A stretch of 64,000 bases of DNA, taken from the NCBI RefSeq assembly GCF_002002735.1, contig NZ_MUNY01000049.1:1-64000 (forward strand). The letters are read 5' to 3'. The DNA is from Algoriphagus sp. A40. Its GTDB lineage: Bacteria > Bacteroidota > Bacteroidia > Cytophagales > Cyclobacteriaceae. This document shows positions 27,073-35,540 of the stretch, piece after piece (within the stretch, counting starts at the first letter, position 1; every line of letters starts with the position of its first letter). Made by a program: the position numbers and the translations under genes. The notes beneath the pieces are model-generated. The model did not search any database and was not told where the DNA came from. It was given only the letters and a program-made list of their open reading frames with translations.

Positions 27073-27321
27073 ATGAACCAACATTACACAATGCTAAAAA
27101 AGGCCGTAATCGTATTCCATTCTTATGGAATCAATCTGAGCGGTCAACGCAAAAATGATCACCTCATCCAGCAGCTCAATATGGATCCGGTTTTTGTCAA
27201 CGGCTTGATTTTCGAATTGGAGTTTCAGTTGCAGGTGATTATCCAGGAAGAAAAGTTAAAAAATGCTTCCACACCAAGAGAGATAATCGAATTGCTGCTG
27301 GATATTCCGCAGGACAACTAA
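27073..27321 (+). CDS. Small acyl-carrier-protein-like protein lacking the carrier serine
   Basis: 82 residues. The segment from L35 to about L75 aligns without gaps to helices II-III of acyl carrier proteins: L-N-M-D-P-V-F takes the place of L-G-A-D-S-L-D, then LIFELEFQLQVIIQEEKL corresponds to the ELVMALEEEFDTEIPDEE region, and TPREIIELL to helix IV. The serine that would carry phosphopantetheine is Pro39 here, so it cannot be loaded in the normal way. It is the last gene of the RND operon, 5 bp after the pump. The family assignment is my own alignment by eye; a role as pump accessory or regulator is inference. Confidence 0.6.
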   Translation: MNQHYTMLKKAVIVFHSYGINLSGQRKNDHLIQQLNMDPVFVNGLIFELEFQLQVIIQEEKLKNASTPREIIELLLDIPQDN

Positions 27322-27324
27322 AAG

Positions 27325-27355
27325 AAAAGCGAGGGAAATCCCCCGCTTTTTCATT
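27325..27355 (+). terminator. Terminator of the RND efflux operon
   Basis: AAAAGCGAGGG, loop AAAT and CCCCCGCTTTT form a stem with one mismatch, followed by T residues. Confidence 0.8.
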
Positions 27356-27656
27356 TTTCGTGAATTTCCATTCAGGGAAGTCTCTGAGATAGGTTTGCCT
27401 TTTTCCACCTTAGTGGAATTCTTCACTATCCTTTTCAACCAAATTTTTGGATGCTTTTAATCGGAAAAGCAAATACAGAAATTGAAAACTAAGTTGATTT
27501 ACATTTTGCGACAATTCGTAGCAGGTGACAATCAGACCCTCCATCTTTCGGGAAAATAGGGAGGAAAAAAATCCGTTAAATCCTTATTGTACTGATTCAG
27601 GTAATCTTATTGCCTGAGAAAATCACCAAAACCACGTTGGGGAAGTAAAGAGAATT
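27356..27656. other. Intergenic stretch without a visible gene
   Basis: About 300 bp. I see no convincing coding frame. It holds a weak inverted pair (caggtaat ... attgcctg, 27598-27616) and a -7-like tacatttt at 27501-27508 in front of the PAS kinase gene. Confidence 0.4.
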
Positions 27657-29960
27657 ATGAGGGGAAAAGATAATTACAGCGCCAACGAAATGCCTTTTTC
27701 AGAAACACAAACCAACAAGGATATCCTTTTGGAACAGTTTGAGTTTCTGACTGATTCCGGGACATGGGAATTAAATCTGAACACGGAAAAGTTAACTTGG
27801 TCAGACGGAGTATTCCGAATGCTAGGCTATAAGCCTCGGGAATTTGAGGTAAATTTTGAATCAGGATTGCAGATCATCCATCCTGAAGACCGTGAAGTTG
27901 CCATCAGCCAATTACAGGAAGCAATCACAGGCAACTCAGATTACAACATCAAAAAAAGACTTGTCAGAAAAGACGGGGAAATCATTTGGGTCGTATCCAA
28001 GGCAGCCCAAATTTGTGACATTGACAGCGGTCAAAAAAAGCTGATCGGGGTGTTTCAAAATATCAATGAATACATCCATACCAAAGAAAAACTGAAAAGC
28101 ATCAAGAAAAAAAACAAGTCCCTGATCGAGAACCTTGACGGGATTTTTTGGGAAGCGGATGCCCAATCCTTTGAATTCACTTACATCAGTTCACAGGTGG
28201 AGCGTATTACCGGTTTTTCTCCAAAAGAATGGATGGAAACAAAAGAGTTTTGGCAAAATCATATCCATCCCTTTGACCGGGAATTTGCGACCCAAACCTG
28301 TCACCAGGAAACCCAAAAGTTGCAGGATCATACCTTTGTTTACCGTTTTTTGACCAAAGACGGGAAAACAATCTGGTTGAATGACCGGGTAAAAGTCATT
28401 TGCAAAAATGGAAAACCAGTGAAACTTCAGGGTATGATGGTTGACGTTACCCGCGAAAAGGAAATCGAACAGGCCCTTCAAAACGAAATAGGGTTCAACC
28501 GAGCTCTTATCCAACAGTTGCCAAGCGTTTTCTTTTTGGTAGGCACTGACGGAAAATTTTTACTCTGGAATAATCAGTTAGAAATCGCATCCGAATTTTC
28601 ATTTGAGGAAATCTCCATCATGGAGCCTGAGGATTTCTTTGCTCCAGAATTCCATGGGGTTATCCAGTCTCGGGTACCCAAAATCCTTGAAGAGGGAGCG
28701 ATAGATATAGAACTGGAAGTCCAAACCAAATCAGGACGGCGGATCCCCTATTTCTTTACTGTTTCAAAATTCCCGTTTAAAGACAAAGTTTGCCTCTTTG
28801 GAACAGGTCAGGATATCAGCGAATTGGTGGAAAGCCGGAAATCTTCGGCACAGCATATCGAGCGCTTTCAGATTGTTACCCAAGCAACAAGCGATGCGAT
28901 ATGGGATTTTGATAGGGCCAAAAATACCCTTTACTGGGGCGAAGGCTTTTTGACCCTTTTTGGATACGATCCAAAAACTACCAACCCAGACTTCGACTTT
29001 CTTTTGAATTTAATCCACCCCGATGACCGAGGAAAGATTTACAAGCTGATCAAAACCTATATGGATTCCAGGTCAAAAAAATCCCATTGGTTGGAGGAAT
29101 ACCGATTTCTCAAAAGTGATGGCAACTATGCTTTTGTTCTGGACAAAGCCATTTTCATGCGAAATGAAGAAGGTGCAGTTACTAGGGTGGTTGGAGCGAT
29201 GCAGGATATTTCAAAGCAAAAGGATTTTGAAAAATCACTCAAAGACCTGAATTCCAGGCTTGAAATGAATATTCACGAGTTGGCAATTTCCAATTTGGAA
29301 CTCCAGCATTTTGCATTTGTTGTGTCCCATGATTTGCAAGAACCACTCCGGATGATTTCCAGTTTTATGGGACTTTTGGAAAGGAGATACAGAGATTCAC
29401 TTGACCAAAAAGCGTTGGATTACATCGCATTTGCCACCAATGGGGCAAAGCAGATGCAGAAAATCATCCTTGATTTGCTGGAATTGTCCCGTGTGGGAAA
29501 AGTGACTGGTGAAAAGGAAAAACTGGATATTGGAAAATTGATCGGAGAGGTCAAACAATACATGAGAAAGTCCCTCCAGGCTAAACAAGCCACCCTTCTC
29601 GCAGAAAACCTGCCGGTTATTCTTACCCACAAAACTCCCCTTTTGCAGATATTCCAAAATCTGATCGGCAACGCTCTGAAATATTCCAAACCGGATCACC
29701 AGGCTGTGATAACCATCCTGTCCAGGGAATTCCAAAACCATTGGGAGTTTTCGGTGGAGGACAACGGAATCGGAATAGACCCTGAATATTTCAATAAGAT
29801 TTTTGTCGTTTTCCAAAGACTCCACCATCAAAAAGAATATGACGGGACCGGTATTGGGTTGACAATAGTAAAAAAGGCAGTCGAGTTTTTGGAAGGGGAA
29901 ATTCGGGTAGAATCAGAAGTGGGCAAAGGATCCAAGTTTACATTCACAATTAAAAAGTAA
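27657..29960 (+). CDS. Cytoplasmic multi-PAS sensor histidine kinase
   Basis: 767 residues without transmembrane segments. Four PAS/PAC units are visible at about 30-145 (FRMLGYKPREFE and IHPEDRE), 150-275 (ITGFSPKEW and IHPFDREF), 285-395 and 400-525 (LFGYDPKT and IHPDDRG). A HisKA domain follows with phospho-acceptor His near 558 (FVVSHDLQEPLRMI) and a HATPase domain at about 655-767 (NLIGNALKYSK, DNGIGIDPEYFNKIF, GTGIGLTIVKK). It resembles phytochrome-like and PAS kinases that signal through lone receiver proteins. No partner regulator is adjacent; the receiver protein at 7503 is of the right kind but distant. Confidence 0.93.
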   Translation: MRGKDNYSANEMPFSETQTNKDILLEQFEFLTDSGTWELNLNTEKLTWSDGVFRMLGYKPREFEVNFESGLQIIHPEDREVAISQLQEAITGNSDYNIKKRLVRKDGEIIWVVSKAAQICDIDSGQKKLIGVFQNINEYIHTKEKLKSIKKKNKSLIENLDGIFWEADAQSFEFTYISSQVERITGFSPKEWMETKEFWQNHIHPFDREFATQTCHQETQKLQDHTFVYRFLTKDGKTIWLNDRVKVICKNGKPVKLQGMMVDVTREKEIEQALQNEIGFNRALIQQLPSVFFLVGTDGKFLLWNNQLEIASEFSFEEISIMEPEDFFAPEFHGVIQSRVPKILEEGAIDIELEVQTKSGRRIPYFFTVSKFPFKDKVCLFGTGQDISELVESRKSSAQHIERFQIVTQATSDAIWDFDRAKNTLYWGEGFLTLFGYDPKTTNPDFDFLLNLIHPDDRGKIYKLIKTYMDSRSKKSHWLEEYRFLKSDGNYAFVLDKAIFMRNEEGAVTRVVGAMQDISKQKDFEKSLKDLNSRLEMNIHELAISNLELQHFAFVVSHDLQEPLRMISSFMGLLERRYRDSLDQKALDYIAFATNGAKQMQKIILDLLELSRVGKVTGEKEKLDIGKLIGEVKQYMRKSLQAKQATLLAENLPVILTHKTPLLQIFQNLIGNALKYSKPDHQAVITILSREFQNHWEFSVEDNGIGIDPEYFNKIFVVFQRLHHQKEYDGTGIGLTIVKKAVEFLEGEIRVESEVGKGSKFTFTIKK

Positions 29961-30130
29961 TCTATTCCAAATGTCTGCTTCAGAAAATTGAAACCGACAT
30001 TCTCTATTTGGTTTTCGGTCAACACCAATTCCAGCTTCTATAACTGTCTCGGATAGGGACTTGAATAAATTTGTCGTTCCTGAAAATAATCCGGCTTCGA
30101 CTTCGTCCTAAAAGATGAAAATCCTAACCG

Positions 30131-30796
30131 ATGAGAAAACTGCTGCCCTTGGTTTTTATCCTGATATCAATAGGTGCCAAAGCCCAAAGTTGGACTACAA
30201 ATTCCTATCAAAATCACAACGAGACTACATTTTACCGCATTGAAGCCCTTTACGAAGCCATTGATTTCAACCAAATCAACTTCCCATTGCTCCAGGCTGC
30301 CATTTTTTATGCCACCAATGAAGAACGCAAGAAAGCAAAGTTAAATCCTTTTGAATTTCAGTCAGAAATCGAGGAAGTAGCCTCAGGACATGCTCAGGAC
30401 ATGGTGAAATATGGCTTCTATTCTCATACCAGTAAGATTCGGATCAAGCGGACCGTTCTCGACAGATTTCATCTGGAAGGTTTGAATCCAGAATATTACG
30501 GTGAAAACATCTGCTCAACTTATGGACTTCAATACCAAACCGGCAGGAAAGTTAATCCTCCCTACCCAAGCGGAGAGTTTACCTATGCCTTTACCTCCAA
30601 GCGGGAAGTCATTCCCCCGCATACTTACCTCAGTTTTGCAAAAGCTGTCGTAAAACTATGGATGGACTCGCCTGGACATCGGCAAAATATCCTGAATCCA
30701 AAGTTCAAAACCTTGGGTTGCGGAGCCAGGGTCTATCGGGAAAAGAACTTTTACAACATGCCCTACTTTATGGTTGTGCAGAACTTTGGTGGATGA
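30131..30796 (+). CDS. Secreted CAP-domain (SCP/PR-1) protein
   Basis: 221 residues with a signal peptide (MRKLLPLVFILISIGAKAQ). The CAP fold motifs are FYATNEERKKAKLNPFEF, GHAQDMVKYGFYSHTS, YGENICSTYG and WMDSPGHRQNILNPKF. The two His of the CAP cavity (GHAQDM and SPGHRQ) are kept. The molecular role of bacterial CAP proteins is largely unknown. A -7-like TAAATTTG lies at 30066-30073. It is followed 78 bp later by an MBL-fold gene on the same strand. Confidence 0.88.
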   Translation: MRKLLPLVFILISIGAKAQSWTTNSYQNHNETTFYRIEALYEAIDFNQINFPLLQAAIFYATNEERKKAKLNPFEFQSEIEEVASGHAQDMVKYGFYSHTSKIRIKRTVLDRFHLEGLNPEYYGENICSTYGLQYQTGRKVNPPYPSGEFTYAFTSKREVIPPHTYLSFAKAVVKLWMDSPGHRQNILNPKFKTLGCGARVYREKNFYNMPYFMVVQNFGG

Positions 30797-30874
30797 TTGG
30801 GTTTGCTAAAAAGGTTGAGGTTAACAGGCAACTTTTGCTTCCAAAATCCGGTTTCATTTGGGTAATCAATTGAA

Positions 30875-31951
30875 ATGAAAAGAAGAACTTTTCTTACCGG
30901 ACTAGCCGGAGTAATCCCTGCTGGAATTCTGCTTTCCAACCTTGACTTTAAAGCCCCTCCTACCTTGAATTATACTTTCAATCCAAATCTTCCCTTCGAC
31001 AAAACTCCCGCCGGCTGGAAAGGTACGCCAAAGCTTAGCGATGGAACTTTTCAAAATCTTCACCAACCTTTTGAAGCCAGTTTGACAGCTGCATTAAAAT
31101 GGAAATTGAGTAAAAACCCCCAAGAGGAGGAGAAAAAAAACGATAAAAGGCGGCTTGAAGTAAAATCACTTGGCACATTCAAACCTAATGGAAAAGATGA
31201 ACTGATTTGGCTGGGACATGCGAGCTACCTTATCCATATCGCCGGAGTGACGATTTTGACTGATCCGGTTTGGCTGGACAATTGGATACTCAAACGGAAC
31301 TCTCCTCTTCCGATCATTCCCGAACAGATTCGAGACGTGAATTACATTCTTCTTTCGCATGATCATCGGGACCACTGTGATGAAGGAACATTGAAACTAC
31401 TCGGGACACTTTTGCCGCAGGCTAAAATCCTGACGGGATTGAATATGACCAAATTGGTACAACCCTGGATGCCAAAAAACACCATTCAAGAAGCCGGTTG
31501 GTTTCAGTCCTATGATCTCAATGAATCCCTGAGAATTACCTTTGTCCCTTCCAGGCATTGGTCACGCCGAGGTTTGACAGATACGAATCAGCGTCTTTGG
31601 GGCGGTTTTTATCTAGAAAGTGCAGACAAGAGCATTTATTTCATGGGAGACTCAGGCTATGATCCACACTTCAGGTTGATAGCAGAAACCATGGGTTCTC
31701 CGGATTACGCCATGATGGGAGTTGGTGCTTTCAAACCTGAGTGGTTTATGCATCCGGCACATATGAGTCCAATGGATGCGGCCAGGGCTTTTTTGGAAAT
31801 GGGCGGAAAAAACTTCATCCCCATGCACTTCGGCACATTTGACCTTTCGAACGAACCTCTTTTGGAACCTTTGGATTGGCTAAAAGCCAACCCGGATGCA
31901 GTAAACGGAAAGATGATCGAGCCAGTAATCGGTCGAAATTTGTTTGGTTAA
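30875..31951 (+). CDS. Exported MBL-fold metallo-hydrolase (UlaG/NAPE-PLD-like)
   Basis: 358 residues with a twin-arginine-like signal (MKRRTFLTGLAGVIPAGILL), so it may be exported folded. The metallo-beta-lactamase motif HDHRDHCD lies near 162-169, preceded by LIWLGHASYLIHIAGVTILT. The later metal ligands are GDSGYD, ... MHFGTF. The family includes phospholipase D-like enzymes that release N-acylethanolamines and lactonase-like UlaG. The substrate is unknown. Confidence 0.87.
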   Translation: MKRRTFLTGLAGVIPAGILLSNLDFKAPPTLNYTFNPNLPFDKTPAGWKGTPKLSDGTFQNLHQPFEASLTAALKWKLSKNPQEEEKKNDKRRLEVKSLGTFKPNGKDELIWLGHASYLIHIAGVTILTDPVWLDNWILKRNSPLPIIPEQIRDVNYILLSHDHRDHCDEGTLKLLGTLLPQAKILTGLNMTKLVQPWMPKNTIQEAGWFQSYDLNESLRITFVPSRHWSRRGLTDTNQRLWGGFYLESADKSIYFMGDSGYDPHFRLIAETMGSPDYAMMGVGAFKPEWFMHPAHMSPMDAARAFLEMGGKNFIPMHFGTFDLSNEPLLEPLDWLKANPDAVNGKMIEPVIGRNLFG

Positions 31952-31965
31952 TCAAAAGTTCAGGG

Positions 31966-31993
31966 AAAATCCGAAATCCCCATTCCGAAATCA
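31966..31993. repeat. Weak 7-bp phased array between convergent genes
   Basis: Units in exact 7-bp phase: aaaatcc, gaaatcc, ccattcc, gaaatca. It begins 14 bp after the stop of the MBL gene and ends just before the stop of maf on the other strand. Only four units with mismatches, so support is modest; it is listed because stronger arrays of the same period lie at 50.5-59.2 kb. Confidence 0.4.
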
Positions 31994-31997
31994 GCCT

Positions 31998-32585
31998 TTA
32001 CCACTTCTTCAACTGCTGATAGACCAAATGTTGCGGAAATCCCATGACAGTGAAATAAGACCCCTCGATACTGCTCACTCCTGCAAACCCGATCCATTCC
32101 TGAATTCCGTAAGCTCCGGCTTTGTCAAATGGCTTGTATTTCCTGACGTAGTGCCAGATTTCATCTTCGTCCAAAAAACGGAAAGTTACTTTAGCTTCAT
32201 CCTCCAAAGTCACCCTCTTTTTATGATCCTTGATTGTCACGGCAGTCATCACGGTGTGGGTAGTCCCGGATAGGCTTTTTATCATTTCAAAGGCTTCCTT
32301 TTCAGAATTTGGCTTGCCCAGAATGTGCCCTTTAATAATCACAATCGTGTCGGCAGTGATGAGAATTTCGTTTTCTGCCAGTACATCCGGATAGCTTTCG
32401 GCCTTAAGTCTGGAAAGGTAAGCTGCGGCATATTCAGCAGGCAAATCGGCTGGCACGGTCTCATCCACAGGATTTACTTTGACCACAAAATCAAGTTCCA
32501 AGCCTCTCATAAGTTCCTGTCTCCTTGGAGAATTGGATGCCAGGATAATCCGTTTGTCTTTTAGTTTACTTAAGAAAGGCTCCAT
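31998..32585 (-). CDS. maf: Maf-family nucleoside triphosphate pyrophosphatase
   Basis: 195 residues from ATG 32585 (MEPFLSKLKDKRIIL); in-frame ATGs 18 and 36 bp further upstream are alternatives that overlap the preceding gene more deeply. Signature motifs are ILASNSPRRQELM, DETVPADLPAEYAAAYLSRL and ITADTIVIIKGHILGKP. Maf enzymes hydrolyse dTTP/UTP or modified nucleotides to monophosphates. The start lies inside the end of the DUF1015 gene (20-bp overlap), so the accC-DUF1015-maf genes form one unit. Confidence 0.94.
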   Translation of the reverse strand: MEPFLSKLKDKRIILASNSPRRQELMRGLELDFVVKVNPVDETVPADLPAEYAAAYLSRLKAESYPDVLAENEILITADTIVIIKGHILGKPNSEKEAFEMIKSLSGTTHTVMTAVTIKDHKKRVTLEDEAKVTFRFLDEDEIWHYVRKYKPFDKAGAYGIQEWIGFAGVSSIEGSYFTVMGFPQHLVYQQLKKW

Positions 32586-33864
32586 ATTCGTATTCAAATT
32601 CATTCTGTTTAATACTCCCAAAAAGCAAACCGCCCAATGCTTTTGGATAAAAGTAAGTAGATTTTTGAGGCATTAAGGCCCCAGATTTACAAACTTCCAA
32701 AACTTGCTCCAGTTCAATTTCACGGGTAATAATTGCAAAACTTGCCTGCTTGGTTCTGACCTCCCGAAGGCATCTTGAAAAGTTGCGTTCAAAGGCCAAC
32801 TTCTCAGATTTTCTTTGTTCTTCCAGATCCATCCCGAGGATTTTTTCAAATAAAATATGATGCAAAATCACCAAATCGAGGTTTCGGAGAACCTCCGGCA
32901 ATTCAGGACGCACTTCAGAAAAAAGGTCTTGCTTATACTTAATTACATATGCTTCCTCAGAAAGGACCAATCCAAAAGACCATTTTCGCTGAAAAGTATA
33001 ATTGGCCAATTCCTCCGCATCTCCAAAAGGACGTACATCAAACCAATCCTTGATCCGATCCAAAAGCTCTGATTCAGAAATTTCCAATCCGTAAAAAAGT
33101 CGATGAGTCGGAAGAATTTTGAGGTGATTGCCATGCACATTGGTGAGGTACATCATGTGATAGTCAGAACCTTTCCATTTTGCTTGCGGAAAGGAATTTC
33201 TCTGTTGCTTTCGGTATTCGATCGCGCCTTCTAACCGATGATGTCCGTCTGCCAAAATCACTTTTTTCACTCTCAAAACAGCTAAAAATCTTGAAATAAC
33301 TTTCGCGTCATGAATGACCGCCAGTACTTCCCTCACCCCCTGGTAATCCTCCAATTCGTACAGGGGGGAAATCATCGCCGCATCCATGTGGTATTCCAGG
33401 TCACTGGATTCATCTTCATACAATCCATGAGTTGGACTGGCTTGGATTTCACTAGCGCAGAGCAAGTCGATTCGGTCATTTACAGCCGACACGATGGTGC
33501 TTTCATGCCTCAGGATTTCCTTTTCTTCCCAATCGTAGGCTTTGATCTGGGCGATAAATCCTTTGCGGCACCGCTCCACTTGATCTCCGGGAAGCCGGAA
33601 ATATTGATAGTAAACATAAATACCAGGAAGATTATCCTGTACAATTACTCCTTCTGATTTCCATCTTGCAAGAATTTTTCCTGCATTTTCAGCGGGATTT
33701 TCTCCCTGAGGCACTGAAAGGTGGATACTGTTCAGAGGGTTTCCATAAAGAACTTCCCGTTGCTTTGGCGACACCACATCAAAAAGCGGTGCTGTCAATT
33801 CTTCCAGGTTTTGACTCAGGTGCTCGTTGTATCTCCAGGCTTTGAGTGGTAAAATTTCTGCCAT
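32566..33864 (-). CDS. DUF1015-family protein
   Basis: 432 residues from MAEILPLKAWRY; its ATG overlaps the accC stop by one base (TGATG), which decides this start over one 21 bp upstream. Family marks are PLFDVVSPKQREVL near the N-terminus, NSIHLSVPQG and the highly conserved ILADGHHRLEGAI near 225. The function is not established; in many Bacteroidota it sits in serine biosynthesis operons (serC-serA), but here its neighbours are accC and maf. The ADGHHR motif suggests a ligand or metal site. Confidence 0.9.
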   Translation of the reverse strand: MAEILPLKAWRYNEHLSQNLEELTAPLFDVVSPKQREVLYGNPLNSIHLSVPQGENPAENAGKILARWKSEGVIVQDNLPGIYVYYQYFRLPGDQVERCRKGFIAQIKAYDWEEKEILRHESTIVSAVNDRIDLLCASEIQASPTHGLYEDESSDLEYHMDAAMISPLYELEDYQGVREVLAVIHDAKVISRFLAVLRVKKVILADGHHRLEGAIEYRKQQRNSFPQAKWKGSDYHMMYLTNVHGNHLKILPTHRLFYGLEISESELLDRIKDWFDVRPFGDAEELANYTFQRKWSFGLVLSEEAYVIKYKQDLFSEVRPELPEVLRNLDLVILHHILFEKILGMDLEEQRKSEKLAFERNFSRCLREVRTKQASFAIITREIELEQVLEVCKSGALMPQKSTYFYPKALGGLLFGSIKQNEFEYEYGAFLK

Positions 33865-35360
33865 CAGATTAAGCGGTTTTTCCATTTGGTGGAAGGAAGC
33901 GCTTTAACCGGATGAATCGGACTAAGTCGATTTTCTTCCTTTTGGAAAAATTCCACCGCCAATGCAGCCAAAAGCTCTTGCTCCTCCTGAGTAAATGCCG
34001 GTTCCAACATTTTGGGTGTAAAATATTGCTCAACAAACTTGGTGTCGAAATTACCTGAAACAAAGGCCTCGTGCTGCAAAGCAAAGCGGCAGAAATCGAG
34101 TGTAGTTTGAATTCCTGTAATTCTAAAATCATTTATCGCCCTGATCATTCGGTCAATAGCATCCTGTCGATTTTCTCCATGAGTGATCAGCTTGGCAATC
34201 ATCGGGTCGTAATAAATTGGAATATCCATCCCTTCCTCGAAACCATCATCAACACGGATACCCGGACCTTGTGGTCTTCGATAGGTGACGAGCTTACCAA
34301 TGTCCGGCAAAAAGTTGTTTTTAGGATCTTCTGCATATACTCTGATTTCCAGGGAGTGGCCGTGGATTTTTAGATCTTCCTGGGAAAAAGAAAGTGGTTT
34401 TCCTTCGGCAATCAAGATTTGCTCACGGACAAGGTCCTTACCGGTGATCATTTCAGTCACTGGATGCTCCACTTGGAGGCGGGTGTTCATTTCCAAAAAA
34501 TAGAAATTAAGCTTGTCGTCAACGATGAATTCCACTGTCCCTGCACCATAATAAGCACACGCTTTGGCCACCCCCACCGCTGCTTCGCCCATTGCTTTCC
34601 TCATTTCTGGAGATACAACAGCTGAAGGCGCTTCCTCAATTACTTTTTGGTGGCGGCGCTGGATGGAGCATTCCCGCTCGAAGAGATAAACGATTTTTCC
34701 GTGCTGATCCCCCAATACCTGAATCTCGATATGGCGAGGTGAAGTGATGTACTTTTCTATAAACACTGCTCCGTCTCCAAAGGCAGACTGGGCCTCAGAC
34801 ACAGCCCGTTGCATCTGTTCCTCAAATTCTGATTCAGATTCCACGATCCGCATGCCTTTTCCACCACCTCCGGCGGAGGCTTTGATTAATATTGGATAGC
34901 CGATTTCATTTGCCCTGGACTTCGCTTCTGAAATGTCAGAAATCGCTTCCTCAGTACCGGGGACCAAAGGAATATTGAATCGAGCTGCAGCCTGCTTGGC
35001 GGCAAGCTTAGAGCCCATGACTTCTATGGATTCTGGCGATGGACCTACGAAGATGAGTCCCGCACCAGTTACTTTTCTTGCAAATTCCGCATTCTCAGAT
35101 AGGAAGCCATACCCGGGATGAATTGCGTCTACTCCCAGTTCTTTGCAAACATTAACGATTTTGTCTCCCAGCAAATAGGATTGATTGGAAGGCGGCGGTC
35201 CCAAACAGACAGCCTCGTCAGCAAATTTCACATGGGGAGATAGTCGGTCAGCCTCCGAATAAACTGCGACCGTAGCGATCCCCATTTCCCGAGCTGTCCT
35301 CATGATTCTCAGGGCGATCTCACCGCGGTTGGCTACCAACAGCTTCTTGATTTTTGTCAT
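33864..35360 (-). CDS. accC: Biotin carboxylase subunit of an acyl-CoA carboxylase
   Basis: 498 residues, longer than the about 450 of E. coli AccC because of a C-terminal extension after LEPAFTQEEQELL. It starts MTKIKKLLVANRGEIALRI. ATP-grasp motifs are IKASAGGGGKGMRIV, FIEKYITSPRHIEIQVLGD, ERECSIQRRHQKVIEEAPS and FLEMNTRLQVEHPVTEM. It carboxylates biotin using ATP and bicarbonate. The extended form and the absence of accB alongside suggest a propionyl- or methylcrotonyl-type acyl-CoA carboxylase rather than the fatty-acid enzyme; this is inference. Confidence 0.93.
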   Translation of the reverse strand: MTKIKKLLVANRGEIALRIMRTAREMGIATVAVYSEADRLSPHVKFADEAVCLGPPPSNQSYLLGDKIVNVCKELGVDAIHPGYGFLSENAEFARKVTGAGLIFVGPSPESIEVMGSKLAAKQAAARFNIPLVPGTEEAISDISEAKSRANEIGYPILIKASAGGGGKGMRIVESESEFEEQMQRAVSEAQSAFGDGAVFIEKYITSPRHIEIQVLGDQHGKIVYLFERECSIQRRHQKVIEEAPSAVVSPEMRKAMGEAAVGVAKACAYYGAGTVEFIVDDKLNFYFLEMNTRLQVEHPVTEMITGKDLVREQILIAEGKPLSFSQEDLKIHGHSLEIRVYAEDPKNNFLPDIGKLVTYRRPQGPGIRVDDGFEEGMDIPIYYDPMIAKLITHGENRQDAIDRMIRAINDFRITGIQTTLDFCRFALQHEAFVSGNFDTKFVEQYFTPKMLEPAFTQEEQELLAALAVEFFQKEENRLSPIHPVKALPSTKWKNRLI

Positions 35361-35457
35361 GCTTAACTACATTTTCTCGGATACAACCAAAGGGCAAAAG
35401 CGAAATAAGGAAATATTTTCCAGCTTTTGGAACTAGGATTTTTGATAAAAACAGTTT

Positions 35458-35489
35458 TTTGCTTCCAAGGCATATTAATCTTATTTTTG
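35458..35489 (+). promoter_or_regulatory. Bacteroidota-type promoter (TTTG-N20-TATTTTTG)
   Basis: TTTG at 35458-35461 and TATTTTTG at 35482-35489 fit the -33/-7 consensus with 20-bp spacing. The -7 box is 51 bp before the TTG start of the oxoamine synthase gene. Confidence 0.55.
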
Positions 35490-35540
35490 GCGGATTTTAA
35501 GAAAAAATCAACATTCGCATAACACTAAATTCAAACTGCT

